64,000 nt of DNA from DASUPK01 sp963815045 (GCA_963815045.1 CAWFET010000004.1:1-64000), one strand, 5' to 3'. Counted from the stretch's first letter, positions 31,231 through 42,399 are shown. Notes: generated from the letters alone by a model not told the origin. Translations and numbers: made by a program.

Positions 31231-32750
31231 ACGCCGACGATGCGATCGCGCCCGGCTTCCTTGGCGGAATAGAGGGCTTGGTCGGCGCGCGCGGTCAGGG
31301 ACTCGGCGCTCTCGGAGCCGTCCCAGCGGCACACCCCGGCTGAGCAGGTCTGCTCGCCGGGCACGCAGGCGCGGAGGCGCTCGAGCATCTGCTCTGCCCG
31401 CTCGAGGTCCGTCCCGGGCAGAGCGATCGCGAACTCCTCTCCGCCGTAGCGCGCGAGGATGTCTCCGGCGCGAAGCGTCTGGGACCAGGCTCCCGCGATC
31501 TGCTTCAGGAACCGGTCCCCGGCCTGATGACCGTTCGTGTCGTTGTAGGCCTTGAACTTGTCGAGGTCGAGGATCGACACGCACAGCGCGCCCCCGTCCC
31601 GGTCCGCCCGAGAGAGCTCGCGGCCGAGCTCCTCGTCCCAGGCCCTGCGGTTGAGCAGGCCGGTGAGATCGTCGGTCCTCGCAGCCACCTCGAGCCGCCC
31701 GAGCAGCTCGCCGCGCTCGATCGCTATCGCGGCCTCGAGGGCGAGCAGTCGCACGGCGCGGCGGGTCTCCCCCGCCAGAGCCTCGAGCGGCTCGCGCCAG
31801 TAGACGGCGAGGACGCCGACGGCGGTGCTCTTCTCCCGGAGGATGGGCTGCCAGAGCCCCGCGCCCGCCTCGAAGCCCGGCGAGAGCTCCTGCGCCGGCT
31901 TGCCCCCGTGCAGAGTCGTGAATCGGTCCGTTGCGGAGGTGAAGGCCTGAATCGCGCCCGAGCTCGGGGTGACGAAGGGAATGGAGGCCCCCTCGGCATC
32001 GACCCCCGCCACGGCGGTCGCCTGCAGCGCGTCCCCGGTATGGGTCGGGCGCCAGAGCACTGCGGCGGATGCATGAGCCGTGCGGACCGCCGCCGAGCAG
32101 ATCGCCCAGCCCACCGCCCGCGGATCGCTCTGCGTCGCGAGCTGCCTCGCGACCTCGCCCACCGCCTCCAGGTTCGCCGCCCTTCTGGCCGACGCGTCGG
32201 TCTCGCTGCGAAGCCGCCCGGCGAGCTGGTCGACGAGCAGGCCCGCGACCAGGATGCTGCCGACCGTGACTACCCAGCGGGCCACCGGGGTCGGGCCCCC
32301 AAGCTCCGTGAGCACCCAGCCGTAGGCGGCGGCGACGGCAGCCATCTGGATCAGGCCCCAGCGCAGGCCGAAGAAGAAGAACGCGTAGACGCCGATCCAC
32401 AGGTACCAGATCGTGTAGTAGCCGCTGGGATCGTGGCCGTAGTAGACAGCGCGCGTGACGATGGCGGTCCCGCCGAGCACGATGACCGGCAGCGACCAGT
32501 CCGGCACCCTGTTGCGGAGGATGACCATCACGACGCCCGCGCCGAAGGCGATCAGGACGTTGCTCCACAGGTTGGGCGCGTCGTACTCGCTCGGGTGCGG
32601 CAGCAGCAGCGAGAGCCCGCCGATCGCAGCCCCGGCGAGGAACAGCACACCGAGGATGGCGGCCATGATGCGCGGCTGGTGAAACTCGCGGCTGCCGAAT
32701 TCTCTGTTCGCCGCGCCTTCGCCCGTATTCACCCTCCGAATATCGACCAT
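31227..32750 (-). CDS. Membrane-bound diguanylate cyclase (TM-GAF-GGDEF)
   Basis: A 507-residue signalling protein. About six membrane helices (residues 25-180: IMAAILGVLFLAGAAIGGLS to GSILVAGLLVDQLAG) are followed by a GAF-like domain (about 200-340) and a GGDEF domain (about 350-507). The active site is ARYGGEEFAIALPG and the family motif DDLTGLLNRRAW opens the domain. Catalytic residues are intact, so c-di-GMP synthesis is expected. I chose ATG 32750 (MVDIRRVNTG); an upstream in-frame start lies in low-complexity arginine-rich sequence. Confidence 0.87.
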   Translation of the reverse strand: MVDIRRVNTGEGAANREFGSREFHQPRIMAAILGVLFLAGAAIGGLSLLLPHPSEYDAPNLWSNVLIAFGAGVVMVILRNRVPDWSLPVIVLGGTAIVTRAVYYGHDPSGYYTIWYLWIGVYAFFFFGLRWGLIQMAAVAAAYGWVLTELGGPTPVARWVVTVGSILVAGLLVDQLAGRLRSETDASARRAANLEAVGEVARQLATQSDPRAVGWAICSAAVRTAHASAAVLWRPTHTGDALQATAVAGVDAEGASIPFVTPSSGAIQAFTSATDRFTTLHGGKPAQELSPGFEAGAGLWQPILREKSTAVGVLAVYWREPLEALAGETRRAVRLLALEAAIAIERGELLGRLEVAARTDDLTGLLNRRAWDEELGRELSRADRDGGALCVSILDLDKFKAYNDTNGHQAGDRFLKQIAGAWSQTLRAGDILARYGGEEFAIALPGTDLERAEQMLERLRACVPGEQTCSAGVCRWDGSESAESLTARADQALYSAKEAGRDRIVGV

Positions 32751-32809
32751 GCCCACGGAGCCGAACAACCGTAATTTCTCCCCAATCGCGGCGGCTCTAC
32801 CCTGAACCG

Positions 32810-33682
32810 ATGAGCGAGAACGGCAGCATCGACCCCGGCACCACGATGGGACCGGTCCGCCTGACGGTCGCCGACGCCGGGCGGGCGCGCGACTTCTACC
32901 GCGACGCAATCGGGCTTTCAGAGCTTCAGCCGGACGACGGAATCGTTCGACTTGGAACGGAGGATGCGCCGGACGAGGCGATCGTCGAGCTGGTCGGTGA
33001 CCCGGACGCGCCGCCTCGTCCCCGAGGCACGAGCGGCCTCTTTCACGTGGCGATCCTCGTGCCGACCCGCGCGGACCTCGCCCGCGCCCTCCAGCGAGTG
33101 GCCGAGGCGGGCTGGCGCCTCTCGGGCGCGTCGGACCACCTGGTCAGCGAGGCGCTCTATCTGAGTGACCCCGAGGGAAACGGGATCGAGCTCTACCGCG
33201 ACCGCCCCCGCGAGGAATGGCCCATCCGCGACGGCGTCCTTCAGATGGACACCCTGCCGCTGGACCTCGACGGCGTCCTCGGCGAGCTGCGGCGCGAGGA
33301 CGGCGATGAGCCGATGGTGGCCGGCACGCGGATCGGCCACGTCCACCTGAACGTCGGGGACCTCACGGCGGCCGAGGCCTTCTACTCCGGAGCGCTCGGC
33401 TTCGACGTCACCGTCCGGGGGTATCCGGGCGCCCTCTTCGTCTCTGCCGGCGGCTACCACCATCACCTCGGCCTCAACACGTGGGCCGGTGAGGGCGCGC
33501 CTCCCGCGCCCGAGGGTGCCCGCGGCCTCCGTCAGTTCGAGATCGTGCTGCCGAGCGGCGAATCGCTCGCCGCCGAGGAGAACCGGCTGCGCGCGGCCGG
33601 ATTCGAACCCACACCGCAGGAAGGCGGAGCCCTGGTGACCGACCCCGCCGGCAACCGGGTGCTCCTGCGAGCGCTCGGCTAG
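32810..33682 (+). CDS. Two-domain VOC protein, extradiol dioxygenase/glyoxalase type
   Basis: A 290-residue protein with two VOC modules. The first starts PVRLTVADAGRARDFYRDAI and ends YLSDPEGNGIELYRDRP; the second starts IGHVHLNVGDLTAAEAFYSG and ends VTDPAGNRVLLRALG. In the second, His in GHVHLNVG, His in GYHHHLGLNTW and a late acidic residue could bind metal as in catechol 2,3-dioxygenases. The substrate is unknown. ATG 32810 is 59 bp from the divergent GGDEF start. Confidence 0.85.
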   Translation: MSENGSIDPGTTMGPVRLTVADAGRARDFYRDAIGLSELQPDDGIVRLGTEDAPDEAIVELVGDPDAPPRPRGTSGLFHVAILVPTRADLARALQRVAEAGWRLSGASDHLVSEALYLSDPEGNGIELYRDRPREEWPIRDGVLQMDTLPLDLDGVLGELRREDGDEPMVAGTRIGHVHLNVGDLTAAEAFYSGALGFDVTVRGYPGALFVSAGGYHHHLGLNTWAGEGAPPAPEGARGLRQFEIVLPSGESLAAEENRLRAAGFEPTPQEGGALVTDPAGNRVLLRALG

Positions 33683-34098
33683 TTGCCGCCCCGGCCCGCG
33701 GTGCTCTGCCCGACCTCGATCAGGTGGCCGTCCGGGTCGCGCATGTAGCAGCGGATCTCGGCCCCGCGGTCCTGCGGTGGCGTGAGGAACTCGGCGCCCT
33801 TCGCACCCCACTCCTCATAACAAGCCTGGATGTCGGCGACCCGGATGTTGAGGAAGGCGCTCACCCGGTTGGGGTCGTCGGGCACGTCGAGCACGACCTC
33901 CGGCTTGTCCTCGGTCGGGCCTCCGCCGACGTTGATGATCACCCACGAGTTGGCGAGCTGAACGATGGTCGGCTCGCCCTCCATCACCACCTCGCCGCCC
34001 AGCACACCCGCGTAGAAGGCCGCCGAGCGGGCCACGTCGGCGCTGACGAGGAAGTGCGTCAACGCGATCCCTTCGCTCGGTGCGGGAAAGTCGCCCAC
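33679..34098 (-). CDS. Single-domain VOC (glyoxalase-like) protein
   Basis: A 139-residue protein: LTHFLVSADVARSAAFYAGV, WVIINVGGGPTEDKPEVVLD, FLNIRVADIQACYEEWGAKG and YMRDPDGHLIEVGQST. His in THFLV and Glu in LIEVGQ match metal-ligand positions of the fold. Family members act as lyases, dioxygenases or resistance proteins; a role cannot be chosen. It overlaps the convergent two-domain VOC gene by 4 bp. Confidence 0.83.
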   Translation of the reverse strand: MGDFPAPSEGIALTHFLVSADVARSAAFYAGVLGGEVVMEGEPTIVQLANSWVIINVGGGPTEDKPEVVLDVPDDPNRVSAFLNIRVADIQACYEEWGAKGAEFLTPPQDRGAEIRCYMRDPDGHLIEVGQSTAGRGGN

Positions 34099-34120
34099 TG
34101 GCGCAGCCTAGCCCTCTCTC

Positions 34121-34390
34121 CTAGGCCGGCGGCAGCCCCCTGGCGGTTGAGCCGTCCGCCTTCACGCCGAGTGCTGGAAGCGTCGTCTGATCTCCGATCC
34201 ACTGCAGGAGCTGGTCCGCCGTCTTGAGCTGCCACGTCCGGCCCTGGCGCGACCATGCGCAAAGCCACAAAGCGGCTCGCTCCGGGTCGGCCAATCCGGG
34301 GATCTCATTGATCCGAGTCTCGATTGCGTCAAACGCGGCGCGGGAACGAACGAGCCCCATCACGTCGATCTGTGCATCTACGAGGTCCAT
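34121..34390 (-). CDS. Small hypothetical protein
   Basis: An 89-residue, mostly helical protein (SRAAFDAIETRINEIPGLAD, ERAALWLCAWSRQGRTWQLK) with no signal peptide or known motif. GGGGGAGACC precedes ATG 34390. Codon use matches the neighbours. It lies 22 bp upstream of the VOC gene on the same strand, so the two may share a transcript. Confidence 0.55.
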   Translation of the reverse strand: MDLVDAQIDVMGLVRSRAAFDAIETRINEIPGLADPERAALWLCAWSRQGRTWQLKTADQLLQWIGDQTTLPALGVKADGSTARGLPPA

Positions 34391-34665
34391 GGTCTCCCCC
34401 TTTCTTGGTTGGAGCCATGTGCCGAAGCGCTAGCAATATCACCCGGGTCGACTCAGCCCGAGGCGATCCGGTCACGGGCTCCGCAATATGCGCTGAATCC
34501 GGCCCAGCGGGTGCCCCGACCTCCTGTCGAACCGCGTATTGCGATCTTTGTACGTGCGGACAATGCTCCGATCGCTCCCTGGCCTCTAATCTCTCGGCTC
34601 GATTCTTGTGATCAACCCGGCGCGCCCGCATGGCGCGCCACGCCTGCGAGGAGGCTGCCCCGACG
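34391..34665. other. Non-coding leader region before glutamine synthetase III
   Basis: A 275-bp gap between divergent genes with no supported gene. It holds an imperfect long-range inverted repeat (34482-34492 and 34533-34543, 10 of 11 positions, the mismatch allowing a wobble pair), which might fold in a leader RNA. No known riboswitch class is recognisable. Confidence 0.3.
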
Positions 34666-36813
<2,148 letters not shown>

Positions 36814-36954
36814 CTGGGCGCGGATCAGGCTGAACCCGAGCGTTCCGCCGAGAAGAAAGCACTCGCGGCTACCCCTATTGGGCGCTGTCAATCAAATGTC
36901 CAATTGGCCACAGGGGCTAATAGTCGGTATCCGGCTGGCCGATTAATCGGGTGC

Positions 36955-37941
36955 ATGGAGGCGCAGACTGATCGCCTTCGGGCGATCATCAAAACCCAGA
37001 GCGAGATCACGGCCGCGGACCTCGATTCCGGCGAGCTGATGAGGCTGGTGGTCGAGCGCGCCCAGGAGCTCACGGGGGCGAGAGCCGGCGTCATCGAGGT
37101 CCCAGACGAGGACGAGATGGTCTACACGGTCACCACCGGCGACGCCACCCCCTACCTCGGCATCAGGCTGGACCGCGACAGCAGCCTCTCGGGCCTTGCC
37201 CTGGACCTCGACCAGGTTCTCCACTGCAACGACACCGAGGTGGATCCCCGAATCGACCGCGCCGCCTCTCGCAGGGTGAACGCCCGGTCGATGATCGCCG
37301 TTCCGCTGCGTCACGGCGATGATGCGTTCGGCGTCCTCAAGGTCTACTCATCCGCAGCGGGAGCCTTCGGGCCGGAGGAGGTGGAGACGCTCCAGTTGCT
37401 CACCCAATCGATCTCGGCGCAGATGGCCCACGCCTCCCTCTTCGAGATCAAGGAGATGGAGAGCCGAACGGATGCGCTGACCGGCCTGCTCAATCGCCGC
37501 GCGTTCGAGGAGCGTCTGTCGGTCGAGGCTGCGCGCAGCACCCGCTACCAGCACCCCCTTGCCCTCGCCATCTTCGACCTCGATGGGTTCAAGGCCGTCA
37601 ACGACGAGTTCGGGCATCCCGCGGGCGACGCGGTCCTCCGAGGAGTCGCCGAGGCGATCAACTCCTCGCGGCTGACCGACGATGCGTTCCGGATCGGGGG
37701 CGATGAGTTCGCGCTGTTGATGCCCGAGACCTGGCTCGAGGGAGCGAAGGTCGCCGCCACACGCGTCGTGACGGCGATCGAGGACGCCCAGCTCGGAGAG
37801 GTCAGCGTCACCGCCTGCTTCGGGGTCGCATCCCTGTCGAGCGGCGATGGACTGGCCCTGCACGACGCCGCCGATCGCGCGCTGCTGAGGGCGAAGCGCG
37901 AGCCGGCGCCTGGGCGGACCGTGCCTCCCTCCGCCCGCTGA
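36955..37941 (+). CDS. GAF-GGDEF diguanylate cyclase
   Basis: A 328-residue soluble sensor. A GAF domain (about residues 25-165; RLVVERAQELTGARAGVIEV, ARSMIAVPLRHGDDAFGVLK) precedes a GGDEF domain (about 175-320) with TDALTGLLNRRAFEERL and the active site FRIGGDEFALLMP. Catalytic residues are intact. ATG 36955 is used; upstream sequence is non-coding in character. This is the second GGDEF protein in the window, and no EAL domain is present. It ends 13 bp before the DUF2855 gene. Confidence 0.87.
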   Translation: MEAQTDRLRAIIKTQSEITAADLDSGELMRLVVERAQELTGARAGVIEVPDEDEMVYTVTTGDATPYLGIRLDRDSSLSGLALDLDQVLHCNDTEVDPRIDRAASRRVNARSMIAVPLRHGDDAFGVLKVYSSAAGAFGPEEVETLQLLTQSISAQMAHASLFEIKEMESRTDALTGLLNRRAFEERLSVEAARSTRYQHPLALAIFDLDGFKAVNDEFGHPAGDAVLRGVAEAINSSRLTDDAFRIGGDEFALLMPETWLEGAKVAATRVVTAIEDAQLGEVSVTACFGVASLSSGDGLALHDAADRALLRAKREPAPGRTVPPSAR

Positions 37942-37954
37942 ATAAGCTCCGGCA

Positions 37955-39022
37955 ATCGACTTTCAGGTCCGCAAAGACGATCTGCAGCAGACGCGCTTCG
38001 AGGAGAGCGATGCGCCCGAGCTCGAGGAGGGGCAGGTGCTGCTCGGCGTCGACTCCTTCGGCCTCACCACGAACAACATCACCTACGCGGTGATGGGCGA
38101 GGCGATGAATTACTGGGACTTCTTCCCGGCCGAGGAGGGCTGGGCCCACATGCCCGTCTGGGGTTACGCCGACGTGGTCGATTCGAAGGCAGCGGGCGTG
38201 CCCGAGGGGATCAGGGTCTACGGCTACCTGCCGCCCGCCAGCCATCTGGTCGTCCAGCCCGATCGCGCCAGCGACACGGACTTCGTTGACGTCTCACCCC
38301 ACCGCGTCGGCCTCCCCGCCGCCTACAACCGGTATCTGCGAACCGACGGCAATGACATGTACGAGAAGGAGAACGAGGACTACGAGATCCTCCTCTGGCC
38401 CCTCTACTTCACCTCGTTCCTGATCGACGACTTCCTCGGCGACGAGGACATGTTCGGAGCGAAGCTCGCCGTGCTCTCCTCGGCGTCGAGCCGGACGACC
38501 TCCGCGCTCGCCTATCTGCTGAGCAAGCGGGACGGCGTCGAGGTGATCGGATTGACCTCGCCCCGGAACGTGGAGTTCACCGAGTCGCTCGGCGTCTACG
38601 ACCGAGTGGTCACCTATGACGAGCTCGACTCGATCGACCGCGACCCGGCCGTCTACGTCGACGTCGCCGGCGATGCGAAGGTGCGCAGCGCCGTCCACGG
38701 TCATTGGGGGGATGAGCTCAAGCACGACGCCGCCGTCGGCATCACGCACAAGGGCGACCTCGGCGGCTCGGAGGAGCTGGCCGGCCCCGCTCCGACCTTC
38801 TTCTTCGCGCCCACCCGCCTACAGAAGCGCACCGAGGACTGGGGCGCAGAGGGCCTGAACCAGCGGCTCGCCGACGCCTGGCGGCCCTATGTCGAGTGGG
38901 CCCGCGGCTGGCTCCGGGTCGAGCACGGCTCCGGCCCCGAGGACGTCGAGCGCATCTACCGAGAGGTGCTCGACGGCAAGTCCGACCCCGCGGTCGGTCA
39001 CGTGCTGCGACCGCGCGACTAG
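37955..39022 (+). CDS. DUF2855 family protein (start codon unclear, possibly ATC)
   Basis: A protein of about 355 residues. DUF2855 members resemble zinc-free medium-chain dehydrogenases of unknown substrate. Typical blocks are DSFGLTTNNITYAVMGEAMN, YWDFFPAEEG, VWGYADVV and LSSASSRTTSALAYLL. The conserved N-terminus IDFQVRKDDLQQTRFEESDA is encoded from 37955, yet the only codon between the upstream TAA and this block that could start it is ATC. The first standard start in frame is GTG 38036, which would lose 27 conserved residues. Either ATC is used or an ATG was misread. Confidence 0.75.
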   Translation: MDFQVRKDDLQQTRFEESDAPELEEGQVLLGVDSFGLTTNNITYAVMGEAMNYWDFFPAEEGWAHMPVWGYADVVDSKAAGVPEGIRVYGYLPPASHLVVQPDRASDTDFVDVSPHRVGLPAAYNRYLRTDGNDMYEKENEDYEILLWPLYFTSFLIDDFLGDEDMFGAKLAVLSSASSRTTSALAYLLSKRDGVEVIGLTSPRNVEFTESLGVYDRVVTYDELDSIDRDPAVYVDVAGDAKVRSAVHGHWGDELKHDAAVGITHKGDLGGSEELAGPAPTFFFAPTRLQKRTEDWGAEGLNQRLADAWRPYVEWARGWLRVEHGSGPEDVERIYREVLDGKSDPAVGHVLRPRD

Positions 39023-39615
39023 TTCCGCCGACTCTTCCTGCGCCGGTAGTCCCTCGCCTTGGCGCGCGAGCCGCATACCGACATCGAGCACCAGCACCCG
39101 GCCTGGTTGCGGCTGTGGTCGTAGAAGGTCCAGCCGCAGTCGTCCCCGGGGCATGCTTTGAGCCGGATCCACCTGCCGTCGAGCTGGGCGATCGCAGCGA
39201 TCGTTCCGATCAGGGCCAGAACGCCATCGACGTCCCGCGACCACGGGACGAAGTCCGGCGGCGAATCGGCGCCCAGCTTGACGAAGGGACCGGGGCCGCG
39301 TAGGGCTCGTTCCAGCTTTTCGACCGCCTCACGGTCCAGCTCAGCGCCGTTGTTGGCGAAAAACAGCGCCTGAAGGCCGTCCCTTGCGTCCAGGGCTCGA
39401 CGAAGGCCGGCCTCGCTCACCCGCGTGCCGGCGGGAACGAGGTCTCGATCGATGAACCACCTCGCCAGCCCTTCCCGGTCGGCGAACTGGTCCTGGAGCT
39501 CGCGCTCGAGATCCCAGCGCGAGTTGACGAAGGCCTGTACCAGCGACAACTCACCAGGGGCGGGCGGCCTGTCGCCAGGCTGCAGTTCGCTCCTGTTTCC
39601 CATCACCAGCGTCAT
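39019..39615 (-). CDS. CGNR zinc-finger (ABATE-domain) protein
   Basis: A 198-residue probable transcription regulator. The N-terminal ABATE domain (LSLVQAFVNSRWDLEREL through a helical middle) is followed by a C-terminal zinc finger: LKACPGDDCGWTFYD, then CWCSMSVCGSRAKARDYRRR. The name-giving CGNR is CGSR here, with all four cysteines kept. ATG 39615 gives MTLVMGNRSELQ; a longer frame upstream lies inside the divergent gene. The divergent lipoprotein starts only 20 bp away. Confidence 0.8.
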   Translation of the reverse strand: MTLVMGNRSELQPGDRPPAPGELSLVQAFVNSRWDLERELQDQFADREGLARWFIDRDLVPAGTRVSEAGLRRALDARDGLQALFFANNGAELDREAVEKLERALRGPGPFVKLGADSPPDFVPWSRDVDGVLALIGTIAAIAQLDGRWIRLKACPGDDCGWTFYDHSRNQAGCWCSMSVCGSRAKARDYRRRKSRRN

Positions 39616-39634
39616 GCTATACGGTGGTAACGCC

Positions 39635-40213
39635 ATGAGGTTCGTGACGACGGCCCTGATCGCGGGGGTTGTGCTCGCCGGGTGCGGGTCCTCATCGAAC
39701 GGCGGCATGGCCTCGGCTCCGTCTCCGCCACCACGTTCCCCGGCGCCGACGCCGGTCTCCGCACACCATCGCCACCTGCAGCCGGCATGCTCCCGGCGAG
39801 CACGAGCGGTGCTCGCGAAGACGGCTTCCGTCCAGCCGGACGCTGTGACTGGCTCTCCGTTCAAGGCCTCGAACAATGCGGCTGGCTGCCGGCTACATGC
39901 CGGAGATGTGGGAGCGGTCGTCATGCTCGACAGCGCGCCCCAGCCCTACATCCGGATGGATCGCGAACAAGTCGAGTTCTGGCAGAACGTGGAGTGGTCT
40001 CACAAGGCGGCTCATGCCGCGCCGGCGCCCGTGACGAGCCTGGGGCTCGGGGGATTCTGGTTCCCGTTGCAGAGCCGGATGCTGACCACTGACGGCGTTC
40101 GCCTGGACACCATCAAGGTGATCTGGCCCACCGGCGCGGCTGCGCGCAAGCCCCTCGCGATCCGGCTCGCGCACGTCTACCTCGGGCCGCCGGTCAAGCC
40201 GCCGGGCTACTAG
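39635..40213 (+). CDS. Putative lipoprotein
   Basis: A 192-residue secreted lipoprotein: MRFVTTALIAGVVLAGCGSS is a signal peptide with lipobox LAGC, followed by a Pro/Ser linker. The remaining 140 residues form an unknown domain with two further cysteines (LQPACSRRA and AAGCRLHAG) that could form a disulphide. A TATAC hexamer 12 bp before ATG 39635 suggests a nearly leaderless message. The stop overlaps the convergent antiporter gene by 4 bp. Confidence 0.72.
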   Translation: MRFVTTALIAGVVLAGCGSSSNGGMASAPSPPPRSPAPTPVSAHHRHLQPACSRRARAVLAKTASVQPDAVTGSPFKASNNAAGCRLHAGDVGAVVMLDSAPQPYIRMDREQVEFWQNVEWSHKAAHAAPAPVTSLGLGGFWFPLQSRMLTTDGVRLDTIKVIWPTGAAARKPLAIRLAHVYLGPPVKPPGY

Positions 40214-41796
40214 ACCTCCAGCCGCTGCTCCTCGAGGTCGAGCTCGCGCTCGACCCGGCGCATCACGTCGGCGCTGATCTCCCGCTGGTTTCGCAGCCGG
40301 ATGAGCTCCGCGCGCTGGACCGCGTAGATCTCGTGCATCAGCCGCTGGTAGGCGAGGGAACGCTCCTCGACCCCGTCCTCGTCGTCGATCTTCCCGGCCC
40401 GGATCGCGAAGCGGCGCTTGCGGTAGCGGTAGAGGTTGCGGACGCGCTCGACCGTGCCGTCGCGGGTCCAGTCCTCCCCCTCGAGCTCGTCCACGCGATC
40501 AAGAGCCGCCTTGGCGATCACCAGCCGGGCCCTGGTCTCCTCGTTCTCCTCCTCAGAGCCGTCCTCGACCACGTCCAGTCGCCGGATCACCCAGGGCAGC
40601 GTCAGTCCCTCCCCCACCACCGTCACGAGGATCAGCGCGAACGTGATGAAGAGGATCAGGTCGCGGCCAGGAAACGGCTCGCCGCCGTTGGTGTGCAGCG
40701 GCAGTGCAAGAGCGGCAGCCAGCGAAACGGCGCCGCGCATTCCTGCCCAGCCCCCGATCGTCCTGTCGCGCCAGGTCGAGCGTCTCGCCCGCTGGGATTC
40801 GCGTCGATCGAGCGTCCTGATCACCACGGTTATCGAGTTGATCCAGATGAACCGCATCGCGATGACGACGGCGCAGACGACCGCTGCATAGCCCACGACC
40901 TGGCCGGCGGGCTCACCGCTCAGCCCGTCGACGATCGTGGGCAGCTGCAGACCGATCAGGATGAACAGCGTCGCATTGAGGAGGAAGGTGAGAATCGACC
41001 AGAGGGCATAGCCCTGCATCCGGCTCTCCGGCGAGGCGATCTCGGGCGCCCGGAAGCCGAGCACCAGCCCGCAGGTGACCACGGACAGGACTCCCGAGAC
41101 GCCGAGCTGGTCCGCCGGGATGAAGGCGCCGTAGGCGCTGAACAGCGAGATCGCCAGCTCGGTGTTGACGTCGTTCACGCGCTTGCGGATCTCGGCGATC
41201 GTCCAGCCGACAACGAAGCCGATCGCCACCCCGCCCGCCACGTCGCCGAAGAACTGGAGGACGGTGTGGGAGGCCGAGACGCCCTCGCCGATCGCCGCGG
41301 CGACCGCCACCTTGTAGGCGAGGAGGGCGGCGGCGTCGTTCACCATGCTCTCGCCCTCCAGCACGTTGACCATCCGTCTGGGGGCGCCGACCCGGCGCAT
41401 GATCGAGGTCGCCGCCGCCGGGTCGGTCGGCGAAACGATCGCCCCGAGCGCGAACGAGACGGCCCATGGCAGGTCCATCACCTCGTGGGCGACCACCCCG
41501 ACGACCGCCGCCGTCGCGAGGGTCAGCCCAATCGCATTGAGGGTGATGACCCGCGCGTCGTTGCGCAGGCTGCGCAGGTCATAGAAGAACGCCGACGCGT
41601 AGAGCAGCGGCGGCAGGAAGACGAGCAGGACCAGATCCGGGTTGAGGGTGATGTTGGGGATCCCGGGGATCAGGCCGAGCACCAGGCCGCCGAGCACCAG
41701 GGTGATCGGGTACGGGACCGTCAGCCGGTTGGCGAGCGCGTTCAGCCCGGCAGCCGAGACGAACAGCGCGGCTAGGAGTATCTGGACATCCCCCAT
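40210..41796 (-). CDS. Sodium/proton antiporter, CPA1 (NhaP-like) family
   Basis: A 528-residue membrane exchanger for Na+ or K+ and protons. There are about 12 helices, with the substrate-site helix GAIVSPTDPAAATSIMRRVG and the family hallmark LEGESMVNDAAALLAYKVAV. A later helix has GWAGMRGAVSLAAALALPLH. The 120-residue cytoplasmic tail is charged and helical. ATG 41796 (MGDVQILLAAL) is the start; upstream sequence in frame is low-complexity. Confidence 0.93.
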   Translation of the reverse strand: MGDVQILLAALFVSAAGLNALANRLTVPYPITLVLGGLVLGLIPGIPNITLNPDLVLLVFLPPLLYASAFFYDLRSLRNDARVITLNAIGLTLATAAVVGVVAHEVMDLPWAVSFALGAIVSPTDPAAATSIMRRVGAPRRMVNVLEGESMVNDAAALLAYKVAVAAAIGEGVSASHTVLQFFGDVAGGVAIGFVVGWTIAEIRKRVNDVNTELAISLFSAYGAFIPADQLGVSGVLSVVTCGLVLGFRAPEIASPESRMQGYALWSILTFLLNATLFILIGLQLPTIVDGLSGEPAGQVVGYAAVVCAVVIAMRFIWINSITVVIRTLDRRESQRARRSTWRDRTIGGWAGMRGAVSLAAALALPLHTNGGEPFPGRDLILFITFALILVTVVGEGLTLPWVIRRLDVVEDGSEEENEETRARLVIAKAALDRVDELEGEDWTRDGTVERVRNLYRYRKRRFAIRAGKIDDEDGVEERSLAYQRLMHEIYAVQRAELIRLRNQREISADVMRRVERELDLEEQRLEV

Positions 41797-41831
41797 TGGG
41801 CGTCCATTTTCGCTGTTAGGGTCGCGGGGCG

Positions 41832-42314
41832 ATGCGCCGCCTCCGACTCCTCGTGCTCCTGGCAGCTCTGGCGCTGATGGCGATCGGCGCGGTCGCCGGT
41901 TACGTGATCGCCCAATCGGGGGGCGGCACGGTAGTCCGGACGCCTCTTGCACAGAGCACCAAGGTGAAGGGGGTGAACGGCAGGACGCTGGGCCTCTCCC
42001 GGGTGACGATCCCGGCCGGAGGCACACTCGCTCTCCACCACCACGAGGGCACGCAGGTCGCCTACATCCAGGCCGGAGTGCTCACCTACACCGTCAAGCG
42101 CGGCTCGGTTGCGGTGATGACCGGACCCGCCGACAACGCCCGCCTGGTGCGCAGGATCGCCGCCGGCTCCACCGGCAGGATCGCCGCGGGACAGTGGATC
42201 GCCGAGCAGCCCGGAACGATCCACCGGGCGGCCAACAAGGGCAAGTCGAAGATCGTGATCTACCTGGCGACGCTGCTCCGCACCGGCGCCCCGCCCTCGA
42301 CGCCGAACGGCTAA
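41832..42314 (+). CDS. Membrane-anchored or secreted cupin protein
   Basis: A 160-residue protein with an N-terminal membrane helix (LLVLLAALALMAIGAVAGYV) and a cupin barrel: the metal-type motif TLALHHHEGTQVAYIQAG and later QPGTIHRAANKG. Three adjacent histidines and the later His could bind a metal. It sits outside the membrane by topology. ATG 41832 is 36 bp from the divergent antiporter start. Confidence 0.8.
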   Translation: MRRLRLLVLLAALALMAIGAVAGYVIAQSGGGTVVRTPLAQSTKVKGVNGRTLGLSRVTIPAGGTLALHHHEGTQVAYIQAGVLTYTVKRGSVAVMTGPADNARLVRRIAAGSTGRIAAGQWIAEQPGTIHRAANKGKSKIVIYLATLLRTGAPPSTPNG

Positions 42315-42399
42315 CTCGCTGCGCGTCGATGGCGGCGAGACGCTCGCTGATCGCGTTGAACTTGAGCTCGAGCTGCTGCTGGCTGTAGGCCCCTGACAT
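42311..42399 (-). pseudogene. Remnant of a small helical protein upstream region of the acyl-CoA ligase
   Basis: ATG 42399, with an AGAAAGGAAT site, starts MSGAYSQQQLELKFNAISER and continues LAAIDAQRVS, a clean coiled-coil-like segment. It then runs into arginine/serine-rich sequence that only mirrors the opposite cupin gene and continues to a stop at 42094. The first 30 residues look real and the rest does not. A truncated or frameshifted small gene is the likely reason. Confidence 0.35.
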
